From NCBI RefSeq assembly GCF_042670205.1, contig NZ_JBHUWD010000027.1:3474-67473 (forward strand): a stretch of 64,000 nt of DNA. The letters are read 5' to 3'. This DNA comes from Luteimicrobium sp042670205 (GTDB taxonomy: Bacteria; Actinomycetota; Actinomycetes; Actinomycetales; Cellulomonadaceae). Both the position numbers and the translations under genes were made by a program. The notes below the pieces were generated by a model. The model saw only the letters and a program-made list of their open reading frames with translations. It ran no database searches and was not told the origin of the DNA. Shown in pieces: positions 51,950 through 60,408 of this stretch; the stretch's first letter is position 1, and each line of letters starts with the position of its first letter.

Positions 51950-54237
51950 CGGTGCACGCGGTCGGGGCGGGGCCCGAGGTGCTCGCGCAGCCCCTCGGCA
52001 AGGCCCTCGGCACCCGCAGCGCGAACGCGCTGGCGAAGCTCGGCATCGAGACCGTCGGCGACCTCGTCGACCACGTGCCCCGCCGCTACGACGCGCCCGG
52101 CCGGCTCACCGACCTCGGTTCGCTGCAGGTCGGCGAGCACGTGACGGTGGTCGCGGAGGTGCGCTCCACGACGGTCCAGGGCATGCGCTCCCGGACGGGA
52201 GCCATGCTCAAGGCGGTCGTGACGGACGGCGCGGGCGAGCTCGACCTCACCTTCTTCGCGAAGGGCAAGCGGGCCCTGGACTTCCACGAGCACCGGCTCC
52301 GTGCGGGGCGCACCGGCCTGTTCACGGGCACGGTGAGCGTCTACCGGGGTCGCCGCCAGCTCACCCACCCGCAGTACCAGGTGTTCGGTGCCGACGCGGG
52401 CGACGACGAGGCCGAGGCCGCGATCGAGGACGCCAGCCGCCCGATCCCGATCTATCCCGCGGGGGCCTCCGTGCCGTCGTGGCAGATCCACAAGGCCGTC
52501 CAGACCGTGCTCGGCCCCCTGAGCGAGGCTGACGTGCCCGACCCGCTCCCGACGGCTCTGCGAGAGCGGCGGGGCCTGTCGACCCGGCTCGAGGCACTGC
52601 GGGACGTCCACCTGCCCCAGGACGACGCCGACTGGCGGCGGGGTCGCGAACGCCTCCGCTTCGAGGAGGCGTTCGTCCTCCAGGCCGCGCTCGCGCAGCG
52701 GAGGGCGCACGTGGCCCGCGAGCGTGCCACGGCGCGGCCCCTGCCGGCGCCGGGTGCCCCGAGCCTGCTCGCGGACTTCGACGCGGCGCTCCCCTTCGAG
52801 CTGACCGGCGGGCAGCGCGAGGTCGGCGAGCAGCTGGCGCACGACCTCGCGGCCGACCGGCCGATGCAGCGGCTGCTCCAGGGCGAGGTCGGTTCCGGCA
52901 AGACGGTCGTCGCCCTGCGCGCGATGCTCCAGGTCGTCGACGCCGGCGGCCAGGCCGCGCTCCTCGCGCCCACGGAGGTCCTCGCGGCCCAGCACGCCCG
53001 CTCGCTGCGGGCGCTGCTCGGCCCGCTCGCCGAGGGAGGCTTCCTCGGCGGCGCCGAGCACGGCACCCAGGTCGCGCTGCTCACCGGCTCGCTCGGTGCG
53101 GCGGCGCGCAAGCAGGCGCTGCTCGACGCCGCGAGCGGTGCGGCCGGGATCGTCGTCGGGACGCACGCGCTCCTGGGCGAGCAGGTGCAGTTCGCGGACC
53201 TCGGCCTCGTGGTCGTCGACGAGCAGCACCGGTTCGGCGTCGAGCAGCGTGACGCGCTGCGCGCCAAGGGCGACCGGCAGGCGCACGTCCTGGTCATGAC
53301 GGCGACCCCGATCCCGCGGACGGTCGCCATGACCGTGTTCGGCGACCTCGAGACGTCGACGCTCAGCGAGGTCCCGGCCGGTCGCTCGGGTGTCGTGACG
53401 CACGTGGTGCCCGCGTCGAACCCGGTCTGGGTCGCACGGACGTGGCAGCGCGTGCGCGAGGAGGTCGACGCCGGGCACCGTGCGTACGTCGTCGCGCCCC
53501 GCATCCATCCCGACCCGGACGGCGCGGCCGCCGCCGAGGGGTCGGCTCGTGCTCTCGGCGTGAGCGAGACCGACGACGTGCTCGAGTTCCTCGTCGAGCC
53601 CGAGGACGGTGGCGAGCGCGCGCCCCTGCGCGCGGTCCTCGAGGTCGCCGACGAGCTGCTTGGCACGCCGGCGCTCGCGGACGTCGCGGTGGGCGTCCTG
53701 CACGGGCAGCTCCCGCCGGCCGACAAGGACCGCGCGATGGCCGACTTCGCGTCGGGGCGCACCCCGGTGCTCGTCTCGACCACCGTCGTCGAGGTCGGGG
53801 TCGACGTGCCCGAGGCGACGGTCATGGTCGTCCTCGACGCCGACCGGTTCGGGATCTCCCAGCTCCACCAGCTGCGTGGGCGCGTGGGCCGTGGGTCGGC
53901 GCCGGGGCTGTGCCTGCTCGTGTCCGACGCCGGGCCCGGCACCCCGGCGCGCGAGCGCCTCGACGCGCTCGCGTCGACGTCCGACGGCTTCGAGCTCGCG
54001 CGCCGCGACCTCGAGCTGCGCCGCGAGGGCGACGTGCTCGGGGCGGCGCAGTCGGGCCGGGCGTCGTCGCTGCGGTTCCTCCGGGTCCTCACGGACGCCC
54101 CGCTCATCGCCGACGCGCGCACGGAGGCGACGGCCGTCGTCGAGCAGGATCCGGACCTGGCCGAGCACGCCGCGCTCGCGGAGGCGATCACGGAGCGGCT
54201 CGACCCGGAGCGCGAGGAGTTCCTCGAGCGGGCGTGA
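51946..54237 (+). CDS. recG: ATP-dependent DNA helicase RecG
   Basis: 763 residues. The wedge domain (OB fold) covers about 55-165 (GEHVTVVAEVRSTTVQGMR). Helicase motifs: I GEVGSGKTVVALRAML, Ia LLAPTEVLAAQH, II LVVVDEQHRFGV (DEQH), III VMTATPIPRTVAMTVFGDL, and V/VI VVEVGVDVPEATVMVV with HQLRGRVGRGSAPGLC. It drives branch migration and fork reversal at stalled replication forks. ATG 51946 overlaps the DAK2 stop. An acidic insert at 400-445 region between domains is typical of actinobacterial RecG. Confidence 0.96.
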   Translation: MTVHAVGAGPEVLAQPLGKALGTRSANALAKLGIETVGDLVDHVPRRYDAPGRLTDLGSLQVGEHVTVVAEVRSTTVQGMRSRTGAMLKAVVTDGAGELDLTFFAKGKRALDFHEHRLRAGRTGLFTGTVSVYRGRRQLTHPQYQVFGADAGDDEAEAAIEDASRPIPIYPAGASVPSWQIHKAVQTVLGPLSEADVPDPLPTALRERRGLSTRLEALRDVHLPQDDADWRRGRERLRFEEAFVLQAALAQRRAHVARERATARPLPAPGAPSLLADFDAALPFELTGGQREVGEQLAHDLAADRPMQRLLQGEVGSGKTVVALRAMLQVVDAGGQAALLAPTEVLAAQHARSLRALLGPLAEGGFLGGAEHGTQVALLTGSLGAAARKQALLDAASGAAGIVVGTHALLGEQVQFADLGLVVVDEQHRFGVEQRDALRAKGDRQAHVLVMTATPIPRTVAMTVFGDLETSTLSEVPAGRSGVVTHVVPASNPVWVARTWQRVREEVDAGHRAYVVAPRIHPDPDGAAAAEGSARALGVSETDDVLEFLVEPEDGGERAPLRAVLEVADELLGTPALADVAVGVLHGQLPPADKDRAMADFASGRTPVLVSTTVVEVGVDVPEATVMVVLDADRFGISQLHQLRGRVGRGSAPGLCLLVSDAGPGTPARERLDALASTSDGFELARRDLELRREGDVLGAAQSGRASSLRFLRVLTDAPLIADARTEATAVVEQDPDLAEHAALAEAITERLDPEREEFLERA

Positions 54238-54265
54238 GGCGGGTCGCGCTGGATAGGCTCGGGGC

Positions 54266-54880
54266 GTGACGAGGATCGTGGCCGGGACCGCAGGCGGACG
54301 CGTGCTCGAGGTGCCCGTGCGAGGCACGCGGCCGACGAGCGACCGGGTCCGCGAGGCCGTGTTCTCGCGGCTGGAGCACCAGGGCGCAGTCGACGGCGCA
54401 CGCGTACTCGACCTCTACGCGGGCTCCGGCGCGCTCGCGATCGAGGCGATGAGCCGGGGCGCGTCCGACGCGACGCTCGTGGACGCCGCCCGGGCCGCCG
54501 TCGAGGTGTGCCGGCGGAACGTGCGTGCCCTCGGGCTGACGCGCGTGCGGGTCGCGCAGCAGCCCGCGGAGCGGTTCGTGCGCGAGGTGCCGAGCCTGCC
54601 CTGGGACCTCGTGTTCCTCGACCCGCCGTACGACGTCACGGCGCCCGAGCTCGTCCAGGTGCTCGACCACCTCACGGAGCCGGGCGCGCTCGCCCCGGAC
54701 GCGACGGTCGTGGTCGAGCGGCGCGCCCGCGACGCCGAGCCCGCGTGGCCCGTGGGGCTGTCGCTCGTCGCGCGCAAGGACTACGGCGAGACGGCCGTCT
54801 TCTACCTCGAGCCGTCGGGCGCGGACGGCGCCGCGGGCGCCGACGCCTCGGCCTCGGCGAGCGTCCCGACCGGGAGCTGA
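54266..54880 (+). CDS. rsmD: 16S rRNA (guanine(966)-N(2))-methyltransferase
   Basis: 204 residues. IVAGTAGGRVLEVPVRGTRPTSDRVREAVFSRL is the RsmD N-terminus, VLDLYAGSGALAIEAMSRGA motif I, and WDLVFLDPPYDV motif IV. It methylates G966 of 16S rRNA in helix 31. GTG 54266 is 6 nt after TAGGCT. The C-terminal tail (GADGAAGADASASASVPTGS) is low-complexity and overlaps the opposing GNAT gene by 79 nt. recG-rsmD-coaD is the usual order. Confidence 0.95.
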   Translation: MTRIVAGTAGGRVLEVPVRGTRPTSDRVREAVFSRLEHQGAVDGARVLDLYAGSGALAIEAMSRGASDATLVDAARAAVEVCRRNVRALGLTRVRVAQQPAERFVREVPSLPWDLVFLDPPYDVTAPELVQVLDHLTEPGALAPDATVVVERRARDAEPAWPVGLSLVARKDYGETAVFYLEPSGADGAAGADASASASVPTGS

Positions 54881-55554
54881 TCCAGGGCGTCGAGGCCGAC
54901 GAGCGCCACGTCCGGCCCCGAGGCCGCGGCGAGCAGCCGGCGGGTCGCGGCATCGTCAGCGACGGCCCCCTCGCACGCCACGAGCCAGTCCGTGAGGAAG
55001 GCCCGCAGGGGCGCGCCCGGCAGCGCGCTGCGGTCGGCGGCGCGGAGCACGACGAGCATGAGCGCCGGCACGCGCGCGGCTCCCGGGCCGTCCCCGGGCT
55101 GGAAGTAGGGGAGCGCGAGGGCCTTGCCGCCGTGGCGGGCGTAGAACCGGACGCGGGCGGTCGGGTCGCCGTGGGCCTCGCTCGCCGTGTGGTGGTCCGG
55201 GTGCTCGACCTCCGCGATGATCGCGAGCGGGTCGTGGGCCGCGGTCCACGCGTCGAGCGTCGCCGCGAGCAGAGCCCCGCCGACGCCCGCGCCCCGGTGC
55301 CCGGGCGCGATCGCGAGGTAGAGCACGAGGAGGATCCGCTCGCGCGGGAACCACGCCCCGACGACGCCCGAGACGAGCCGCGCCTCACCGTCCGACTCGT
55401 CGAACGCCCCGAGCGCCTCGAGAGACCCGTGCTCGACGTCCCGCCACAGCTCCTCGGCATCGACGAGCTCGACGGGCGGGAACGACGGCGCCAGCACGTC
55501 GCGGTGCAGGGCGAGGATCTCGGACCGGGTCGTGAGCGGTCGGGGCACGGCCAT
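54802..55554 (-). CDS. GNAT family N-acetyltransferase (250 aa)
   Basis: The N-terminal half contains the GNAT signature: ERILLVLYLAIAPGHRGAGVGGALLAATLDAW and VEHPDHHTASEAHGDPTARVRFYARHGGKALAL. The last 90 residues are an extra Ala/Leu-rich region. ATG 55554 follows TAGGGT by 6 nt. Its last 26 codons overlap the tail of rsmD on the other strand. Substrate unknown. The DHHTASEAHGDPTA stretch is more His-rich than usual. Confidence 0.8.
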   Translation of the reverse strand: MAVPRPLTTRSEILALHRDVLAPSFPPVELVDAEELWRDVEHGSLEALGAFDESDGEARLVSGVVGAWFPRERILLVLYLAIAPGHRGAGVGGALLAATLDAWTAAHDPLAIIAEVEHPDHHTASEAHGDPTARVRFYARHGGKALALPYFQPGDGPGAARVPALMLVVLRAADRSALPGAPLRAFLTDWLVACEGAVADDAATRRLLAAASGPDVALVGLDALDQLPVGTLAEAEASAPAAPSAPDGSR

Positions 55555-55650
55555 GCACCGACCCTACGTCCGGCGCCCCCTGGCGGACCGGGGAAGAGCT
55601 CCGCGGAGTGGCACTACGACCTGCGGCGGAGGGTGCACTAGCGTGACGCC

Positions 55651-56139
55651 GTGACCATCGCCGTCTGCCCCGGCTCGTTCGACCCGATGACGCTCGGGCA
55701 CCTCGACGTCGTGCGCCGAGCGCGCTCGATGTTCGACGAGGTCGTCGTGGGCGTCGCACGCAACGCCGGGAAGTCGGCGCTCCTGACGGTCGACGAGCGG
55801 CTCGACGTCGCGCGTGCGGCGGTCGAGCACGCGGGGCTCGAGGGCGTCCGCGTCGCTCGTGTCCCCGGCCTCCTGGTGGAGTTCTGCCGCGAGATCGGGG
55901 CCCACGCGGTGGTCAAGGGCCTGCGGGGTGGCGCCGACTTCGACGCCGAGGTCCCCATGGCCCTCATGAACCGGCACCTGGCCGACGTCGAGACGGTCTT
56001 CGTCATCGGCGACCCCGCCCTCGCGCACGTCGCGTCGTCGCTCGTGAAGGACGTCGCGCGGCACGGGGGCGACGTCGACGACCTGGTACCGCCGGGCGTC
56101 GGTGACGTGGTGCGTGCGGCGCTCGCACGCACCGCCTGA
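55651..56139 (+). CDS. coaD: Phosphopantetheine adenylyltransferase
   Basis: 162 residues. AVCPGSFDPMTLGHLDVVRRA contains the nucleotidyl-transferase TxGH motif (TLGH). RVPGLLVEFCREIGAHAVVKGLRGGADFDAE binds phosphopantetheine and ASSLVKDVARHGGDVDDLVPP ends the catalytic site. It makes dephospho-CoA in coenzyme A synthesis. GTG 55651 lies 6 nt after TAGCGT. A DivIVA-like gene follows after 31 nt. Confidence 0.97.
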   Translation: MTIAVCPGSFDPMTLGHLDVVRRARSMFDEVVVGVARNAGKSALLTVDERLDVARAAVEHAGLEGVRVARVPGLLVEFCREIGAHAVVKGLRGGADFDAEVPMALMNRHLADVETVFVIGDPALAHVASSLVKDVARHGGDVDDLVPPGVGDVVRAALARTA

Positions 56140-56170
56140 GGTGAGCAATGCCCAGCAAGGAGGAGGAGCC

Positions 56171-56740
56171 GTGAGCAGCACCGGAGCGAGCGGAGGACGC
56201 GCGGCGGACGCGCGGGACCAGCGGGTCGCCGTGGCGCCGCCCGCGCAGGGGGCGGACCCCGTGGCGACCCTGACGGCGATCGTGGCGGACCTCACGGAGC
56301 TGGTGGCGGGGGCTCGCACGGGCCCCCTGGGGGGAGGCACCCTCAAGGTGCCGCGCGACCAGCTCGTCGCGCTCGTCGACGAGCTGCGCGAAGCGGTGCC
56401 GCACCAGCTCGACGAGGCCGACCGCGTCCTCGAGGACGCCGACCGCGTGCTCGGAGAGGCGCAGGCCCAGGCGGAGGACGTGCTGTCGACGGCGCGCGCC
56501 CGTGCGATCGAGCTCGTGCAGCGCGAGCAGGTCGTGGCGCAGGCGCAGGCCCGCGCGGCCGAGGTCGTGGCTGCGGCGGAGGCCGACGCCGTCCGGATCC
56601 GGCAGGACGCCGACGACTACTGCGACCGCCGGCTCGCGATGCTCGAGGACGTGCTGGAGCAGGCGGGCGTGCAGGTCCGCGCCGGCCGTGAGCGCCTCGT
56701 CGAGCGTGCGCTCGAGCGGTCGGCCGAGCGCGCGGACTGA
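56171..56740 (+). CDS. SepIVA/DivIVA-like coiled-coil protein
   Basis: 189 residues. An N-terminal low-complexity region to about 35 and a helix (VATLTAIVADLTELVAGAR) are followed by LKVPRDQLVALVDELREAVPHQL. A long, uninterrupted coiled coil from about 85 to the end is rich in Ala, Glu, Gln and Arg (EDADRVLGEAQAQAEDVLST). GTG 56171 has AGGAGGAG. In mycobacteria SepIVA, an essential septation protein, lies in the same neighbourhood (DUF177-rnc-mutM), so orthology is plausible. Role in division is inferred. Confidence 0.75.
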   Translation: MSSTGASGGRAADARDQRVAVAPPAQGADPVATLTAIVADLTELVAGARTGPLGGGTLKVPRDQLVALVDELREAVPHQLDEADRVLEDADRVLGEAQAQAEDVLSTARARAIELVQREQVVAQAQARAAEVVAAAEADAVRIRQDADDYCDRRLAMLEDVLEQAGVQVRAGRERLVERALERSAERAD

Positions 56741-56785
56741 TGCCGCACGGCCAGCGGGGCAACGCGGTCCGACGTCTTCGTCGGC

Positions 56786-56815
56786 TTGGGCGCGTGCCAC
56801 CCCATGCCGTATAGT
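56786..56815 (+). promoter_or_regulatory. Promoter of the DUF177-rpmF-rnc-mutM operon
   Basis: TTGGGC (56786-56791) and TATAGT (56810-56815) with an 18-nt spacer give one of the clearest promoters in the window. The start of transcription would be near 56822, leaving a 5' UTR of about 140 nt with an 8-bp hairpin (56841-56848 pairing with 56854-56861). Confidence 0.7.
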
Positions 56816-56961
56816 TGACGGTTGGTCCTGCTGGTCATGTGGTCCCCGGTCGTCGGGGGCCTCCGCGGACCGAGATCATCTTCTCGCCGTGTGCTGTCGC
56901 GCGGGCCCGTGCCTTCGGTCCGGACTCGCGTCGATGGTTCACGTTCGAGGCCGGAGAAACC

Positions 56962-57549
56962 ATGGAGCGTCACATCACCCTCGACCCGCGGTCGCCGTTC
57001 GTGCTCGACACCCACGAGCTCAGCCGACGCCCCGGGTCCCAGCGTGAGATCGACCGCACCGTGGCCGCACCCGAGGGTCTCGGCACCGTCGTGACCGGCA
57101 TCCCCGCCGGCGACGACCTCGAGCTGCACCTGCGCCTCGAGGCCGTGATGGAGGGGGTCCTGGTCACCGGCGAGATCCGGGGCCGGGCGGTCGGGGAGTG
57201 CGTGCGCTGCCTGGACGAGACGGTCGACGACGTCGACGCCACGTTCCAGGAGCTGTACGTCTACCCGGAGCGCGCCCGCGCCGCGGAGGAGTCCGGCGAC
57301 GACGAGGAGGACGTGCACGAGCTCGAGGGCGACCTGGTCGACATCGAGCCCGCGCTTCGGGATGCGGTGGTCACTGCACTACCATTCCAACCGTTGTGCC
57401 AGCCGGACTGCCCTGGCCTGTGCTCCGAGTGCGGAGCGCGCCTGGCGGACGACCCTGGCCACCACCATGACGTGGTCGACCCCCGGTGGTCGGCACTGAA
57501 GAGCATGCTCGGCACGGACGTCGTGCCGGACGAGACGAAAGAGAGCTAG
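56962..57549 (+). CDS. DUF177/YceD family protein
   Basis: 195 residues. SPFVLDTHELSRRPGSQREIDRTV is the start of the domain. VTGEIRGRAVGECVRCLDETVDDVDATFQELYV has the conserved ECVRCL. PFQPLCQPDCPGLCSECGARL holds four more Cys, likely a zinc site. YceD is linked to 23S rRNA accumulation and always precedes rpmF. ATG 56962 has GGAGA upstream and lies 2 nt from rpmF at its end. Function still unclear in actinobacteria. Confidence 0.92.
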   Translation: MERHITLDPRSPFVLDTHELSRRPGSQREIDRTVAAPEGLGTVVTGIPAGDDLELHLRLEAVMEGVLVTGEIRGRAVGECVRCLDETVDDVDATFQELYVYPERARAAEESGDDEEDVHELEGDLVDIEPALRDAVVTALPFQPLCQPDCPGLCSECGARLADDPGHHHDVVDPRWSALKSMLGTDVVPDETKES

Positions 57550-57551
57550 CC

Positions 57552-57743
57552 GTGGCTGTTCCGAAGCGCAAGATGTCGCGCAGCAACACCCGTGCGCGCC
57601 GTTCGCAGTGGAAGACGACCGCCGCGAACCTCACGACGTGCCCGCAGTGCAAGGGCCAGAAGCTGTCGCACACGGCCTGCCCGACGTGCGGCACCTACAA
57701 GGGTCGCCAGTACACGGCGGCGCTGCGCACCGAGCACGCCTGA
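57552..57743 (+). CDS. rpmF: 50S ribosomal protein L32
   Basis: 63 residues. AVPKRKMSRSNTRARRSQWK is the standard N-terminus. TTCPQCKGQKLSHTACPTCG contains two CxxC pairs for zinc, the C+ form, as in L28 nearby. GTG 57552, 2 nt after the DUF177 stop. Part of the DUF177-rpmF-rnc-mutM transcript. Confidence 0.97.
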   Translation: MAVPKRKMSRSNTRARRSQWKTTAANLTTCPQCKGQKLSHTACPTCGTYKGRQYTAALRTEHA

Positions 57744-57750
57744 GCCACCC

Positions 57751-58521
57751 GTGTCCGCTCAGCGCGAGCGTCCTGACCAGCAGGCCGGCGCCGGCGGAGC
57801 CGATGTACTCCTCGAGAAGCTCGGGGTCCGTGTGGACCCCGAGCTTCTCGTGCTGGCGCTGACGCACCGTTCGTTCGCGCACGAGGCCGGGGGGATCCCC
57901 ACCAACGAGCGCCTCGAGTTCCTCGGCGACTCCGTCCTGGGCTTCGTCGTCACGGACGCCCTGTACCGCGACCACGCCGACCTCCCCGAGGGCGAGCTCG
58001 CGAAGATGCGCGCGGCGACCGTGTCGCAGCGCTCGCTCGCCGCGATCGCGCGCGAGCTCGAGCTGGGCCGGTTCATCCTGCTCGGCAAGGGCGAGCTGCG
58101 CACCGGCGGCTACGACAAGGACTCGATCCTGTCGGACACCGTCGAGGCGATCATCGGCGCGGTCTTCCTGAGCGGCGGCATCGACGCGGCCCGCACGTTC
58201 GTGCACCGGCTCGTCGACGCCACTCTCGAGGTCGCGGCCGACCTGGGCGCGGGCCTCGACTGGAAGACCTCCCTGCAGGAGCTCGCGGGCGAGCTCGGCC
58301 TGGGCGCGCCCGAGTACCGCTGGGAGGCCGAGGGCCCCGCGCACGCGCGGGTCTTCACGTCGCACCTGGCCCTCGACGGCGAGGTCCTGGGGACCGGGAC
58401 CGGGACCGCCAAGAAGCACGCCGAGCAGGAGGCTGCCGAGCGCGCGTACGCCGTGCTGAAGGCCCGGGTCGACGCCGCAGCGGCCGGCGGAGCGGACCCC
58501 GCGCACGCGGACCAGGGCTGA
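57751..58521 (+). CDS. rnc: Ribonuclease III
   Basis: 256 residues. Cleaves double-stranded RNA in rRNA processing. LVLALTHRSFAHEAG, the catalytic signature NERLEFLGDSVLGFVVTD and KDSILSDTVEAIIGAVFLSGG (second acidic pair) define the catalytic domain. The dsRNA-binding domain covers about 170-240 (DWKTSLQELAGEL, GTGTAKKHAEQEAAERAY). GTG 57751, 7 nt after the rpmF stop, has no clear ribosome site and is probably coupled. Confidence 0.96.
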   Translation: MSAQRERPDQQAGAGGADVLLEKLGVRVDPELLVLALTHRSFAHEAGGIPTNERLEFLGDSVLGFVVTDALYRDHADLPEGELAKMRAATVSQRSLAAIARELELGRFILLGKGELRTGGYDKDSILSDTVEAIIGAVFLSGGIDAARTFVHRLVDATLEVAADLGAGLDWKTSLQELAGELGLGAPEYRWEAEGPAHARVFTSHLALDGEVLGTGTGTAKKHAEQEAAERAYAVLKARVDAAAAGGADPAHADQG

Positions 58522-58524
58522 GCG

Positions 58525-59463
58525 TTGCCCGAGCTTCCCGAGGTCGAGACCGTCCGTGACGGGCTCGCCCGGCACGTGCTGGGCGCGCGGGTCGGCTCCG
58601 TCGAGGTGCTCCGCGACTACTCCGTGCGCCACCAGGACGGTGGGCCCGAGGCGTTCGTCGCGGCCCTCACGGGCGCCCGGCTGGACGCGGCTGCCCGCCG
58701 CGGCAAGTTCCTCTGGCTCGAGCTCGCGAACGCCGCCACGGGCGAGGACGACGTCGTCCCCACCCGCGCGCTCGTCGCGCACCTCGGCATGAGCGGCCAG
58801 CTCCTGGTCCGGTCCGGAGACCTTGCCGACCACCATCGGCACCTGCGCGTCCGGCTCGCGCTCGAGCAGCCCGACGGCACCGAGGCGGCGCTCGACTTCG
58901 TCGACATGCGGACGTTCGGCCACCTCGTCGTCGCACCCCTCGTAGCGACCCCGGACGTCGCCCCCGGCGGGCTCGGCACCGACCGGCCGCTCGTGCCGGA
59001 ACCCGCCGCGCACATCGCCCGCGACCTGCTCGACCCCGCGCTCGACGAGGCGGCGCTCGGGGGGGCGCTGCGGCGTCGTCGGACGGGGGTGAAGCGGGCG
59101 CTGCTCGACCAGACCCTCGTCTCGGGCGTCGGGAACATCTACGCCGACGAGGCGCTGTGGCGCGCGCGGCTGCACTACGCCCGCCCCACGGACACGCTGC
59201 GCCGCACCGAGGCGACCCGGCTCCTGGAGTCCGCAGAGCAGGTGATGCGCGAGTCGCTCGCCCAGGGCGGGACGAGCTTCGACGCGCTGTACGTCAACGT
59301 CAACGGCGCGTCGGGGTACTACTCGCGCTCGCTCGCCGTCTACGGGCAGGAGGGGCGGCCGTGCCCGCGCTGCGGGACGCCCGTGCGACGCGACTCGTTC
59401 ATGAACCGGTCGTCGTTCACCTGCCCGCGCTGCCAGCCGCGGCCTCGCAACGGCCGCTGGTAG
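58525..59463 (+). CDS. mutM: Formamidopyrimidine-DNA glycosylase
   Basis: 312 residues. The mature protein begins PELPEVETVRDGL, with the catalytic N-terminal Pro and Glu after the initiator. The start codon is TTG 58525, required so that Pro is residue 2. GRTSFDALYVNVNGASGYYS-like H2TH (QGGTSFDALYVNVNG) is present, and the zinc finger CPRCGTPVRRDSF...CPRCQP ends the protein. It removes 8-oxoguanine and Fapy lesions. Follows rnc after 3 nt. Confidence 0.96.
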   Translation: MPELPEVETVRDGLARHVLGARVGSVEVLRDYSVRHQDGGPEAFVAALTGARLDAAARRGKFLWLELANAATGEDDVVPTRALVAHLGMSGQLLVRSGDLADHHRHLRVRLALEQPDGTEAALDFVDMRTFGHLVVAPLVATPDVAPGGLGTDRPLVPEPAAHIARDLLDPALDEAALGGALRRRRTGVKRALLDQTLVSGVGNIYADEALWRARLHYARPTDTLRRTEATRLLESAEQVMRESLAQGGTSFDALYVNVNGASGYYSRSLAVYGQEGRPCPRCGTPVRRDSFMNRSSFTCPRCQPRPRNGRW

Positions 59464-59466
59464 GGC

Positions 59467-60408
59467 TCAGCGAGCCACGAGGTTGCGCAGGGGCGCACCC
59501 GTGCGGAGCGCGTCGAGGTTGGCCTCGATCAGCTCCTCCGCGTGCTGCGGACGCCCGCCCGCCGCGTGCGGCGTGAGGATCAGGTTCGGCGCGTCCCACC
59601 ACGGCGAGTCCTCGGGCAGCGGCTCCGTCGCGAAGACGTCGAGCGCGGCGCCGGCGATCGTCCCGTCGCGAAGCGCGGCCTGCAGCGCGGCCTCGTCGAC
59701 CGTCGCCCCGCGCCCGACGTTGACGAACCACGCGTGGTCGGGGAGCCGCCCGATCAGGTCGGCGCTGAGCGCGGCCTGCGTGCTCGGGAGGGCAGGGAGC
59801 AGGGAGACGAGGACGTCCGCGGTCGGGAGGAGCGCCGGGAGCTCGGCGTCGGTGACCACGGGGAAGCCCGCGCGCTCGCCGGCGGTGGAGGCGACGCCCG
59901 TGACCCGGGCGCCCAACGCCGCGAGCAATGGCGCGAGCCGGTGCGCGATCGAGCCGAAGCCCCAGACCACCACGTGCGCGCCGTCGAGGGTCCGGAACAC
60001 CGTGTCGGTCCGGTCGGACTGGACGCCTCCCAGCTCGCCGGCCCACCGCCCCTCGCGCTGGGCGTCGCGCGCCAGGTCGAGGCGACGGGCCGCCGCGAGG
60101 ACGAGGGCGAGCGTGTGCTCCGTGACGGGTCCGTCGTGCAGGCCGCGCCCCGACGCGAGGGCGACGCCCGGGCCGAAGCCCGCCGCCACGAGCGTGTCGG
60201 GCCCGGCCATGAGGCCCTGGACGAGCCGCAGGCGCGTGAGGCGCTGCGCGGCGTCCGCGAGGTTGCGGCGGCCGTTGCCCCACGCCACGAGGACGTCCGC
60301 GTCCTCGGAGCCGTCCGGGAACGCGGCACGTACGGCGTAGGGCACGACGACGTCGTCCGCGCTCGTGCGCAGGTCGAGAGGGATGGTGTCCGGCACGAGG
60401 ATCTTCAC
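59467..60408 (-). CDS. D-isomer-specific 2-hydroxyacid dehydrogenase
   Basis: 313 residues. The NAD motif is VVVWGFGSIAHRLAPLLAALG, in which the usual GxGxxG third Gly is replaced by His. FVNVGRGATVDEAALQAALRDGTIAGAALDVFATEPLPEDSPWWDAPNLILTPHAAGG includes the catalytic Arg-less but Glu and His containing segment. It is a short form and not SerA, which carries an ACT domain. Start: GTG 60408 lies exactly 7 nt after TAGGGT; GTG 60414 would be 1 nt from it. Substrate unknown. Confidence 0.88.
   Translation of the reverse strand: MKILVPDTIPLDLRTSADDVVVPYAVRAAFPDGSEDADVLVAWGNGRRNLADAAQRLTRLRLVQGLMAGPDTLVAAGFGPGVALASGRGLHDGPVTEHTLALVLAAARRLDLARDAQREGRWAGELGGVQSDRTDTVFRTLDGAHVVVWGFGSIAHRLAPLLAALGARVTGVASTAGERAGFPVVTDAELPALLPTADVLVSLLPALPSTQAALSADLIGRLPDHAWFVNVGRGATVDEAALQAALRDGTIAGAALDVFATEPLPEDSPWWDAPNLILTPHAAGGRPQHAEELIEANLDALRTGAPLRNLVAR

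Noticed and set aside
49789..54327. A 1512-codon open frame on the minus strand ending in L28
   Set aside because: Only the last 64 codons are rpmB, with its own GTG and ribosome site. The rest is antisense to the DAK2 gene and recG, is Arg/Pro/Ser-rich, and reflects high GC content suppressing stops.
59467..60408. serA (3-phosphoglycerate dehydrogenase)
   Set aside because: Only 313 residues, no C-terminal ASB or ACT domain, and divergent NAD motif; a generic 2-hydroxyacid dehydrogenase.
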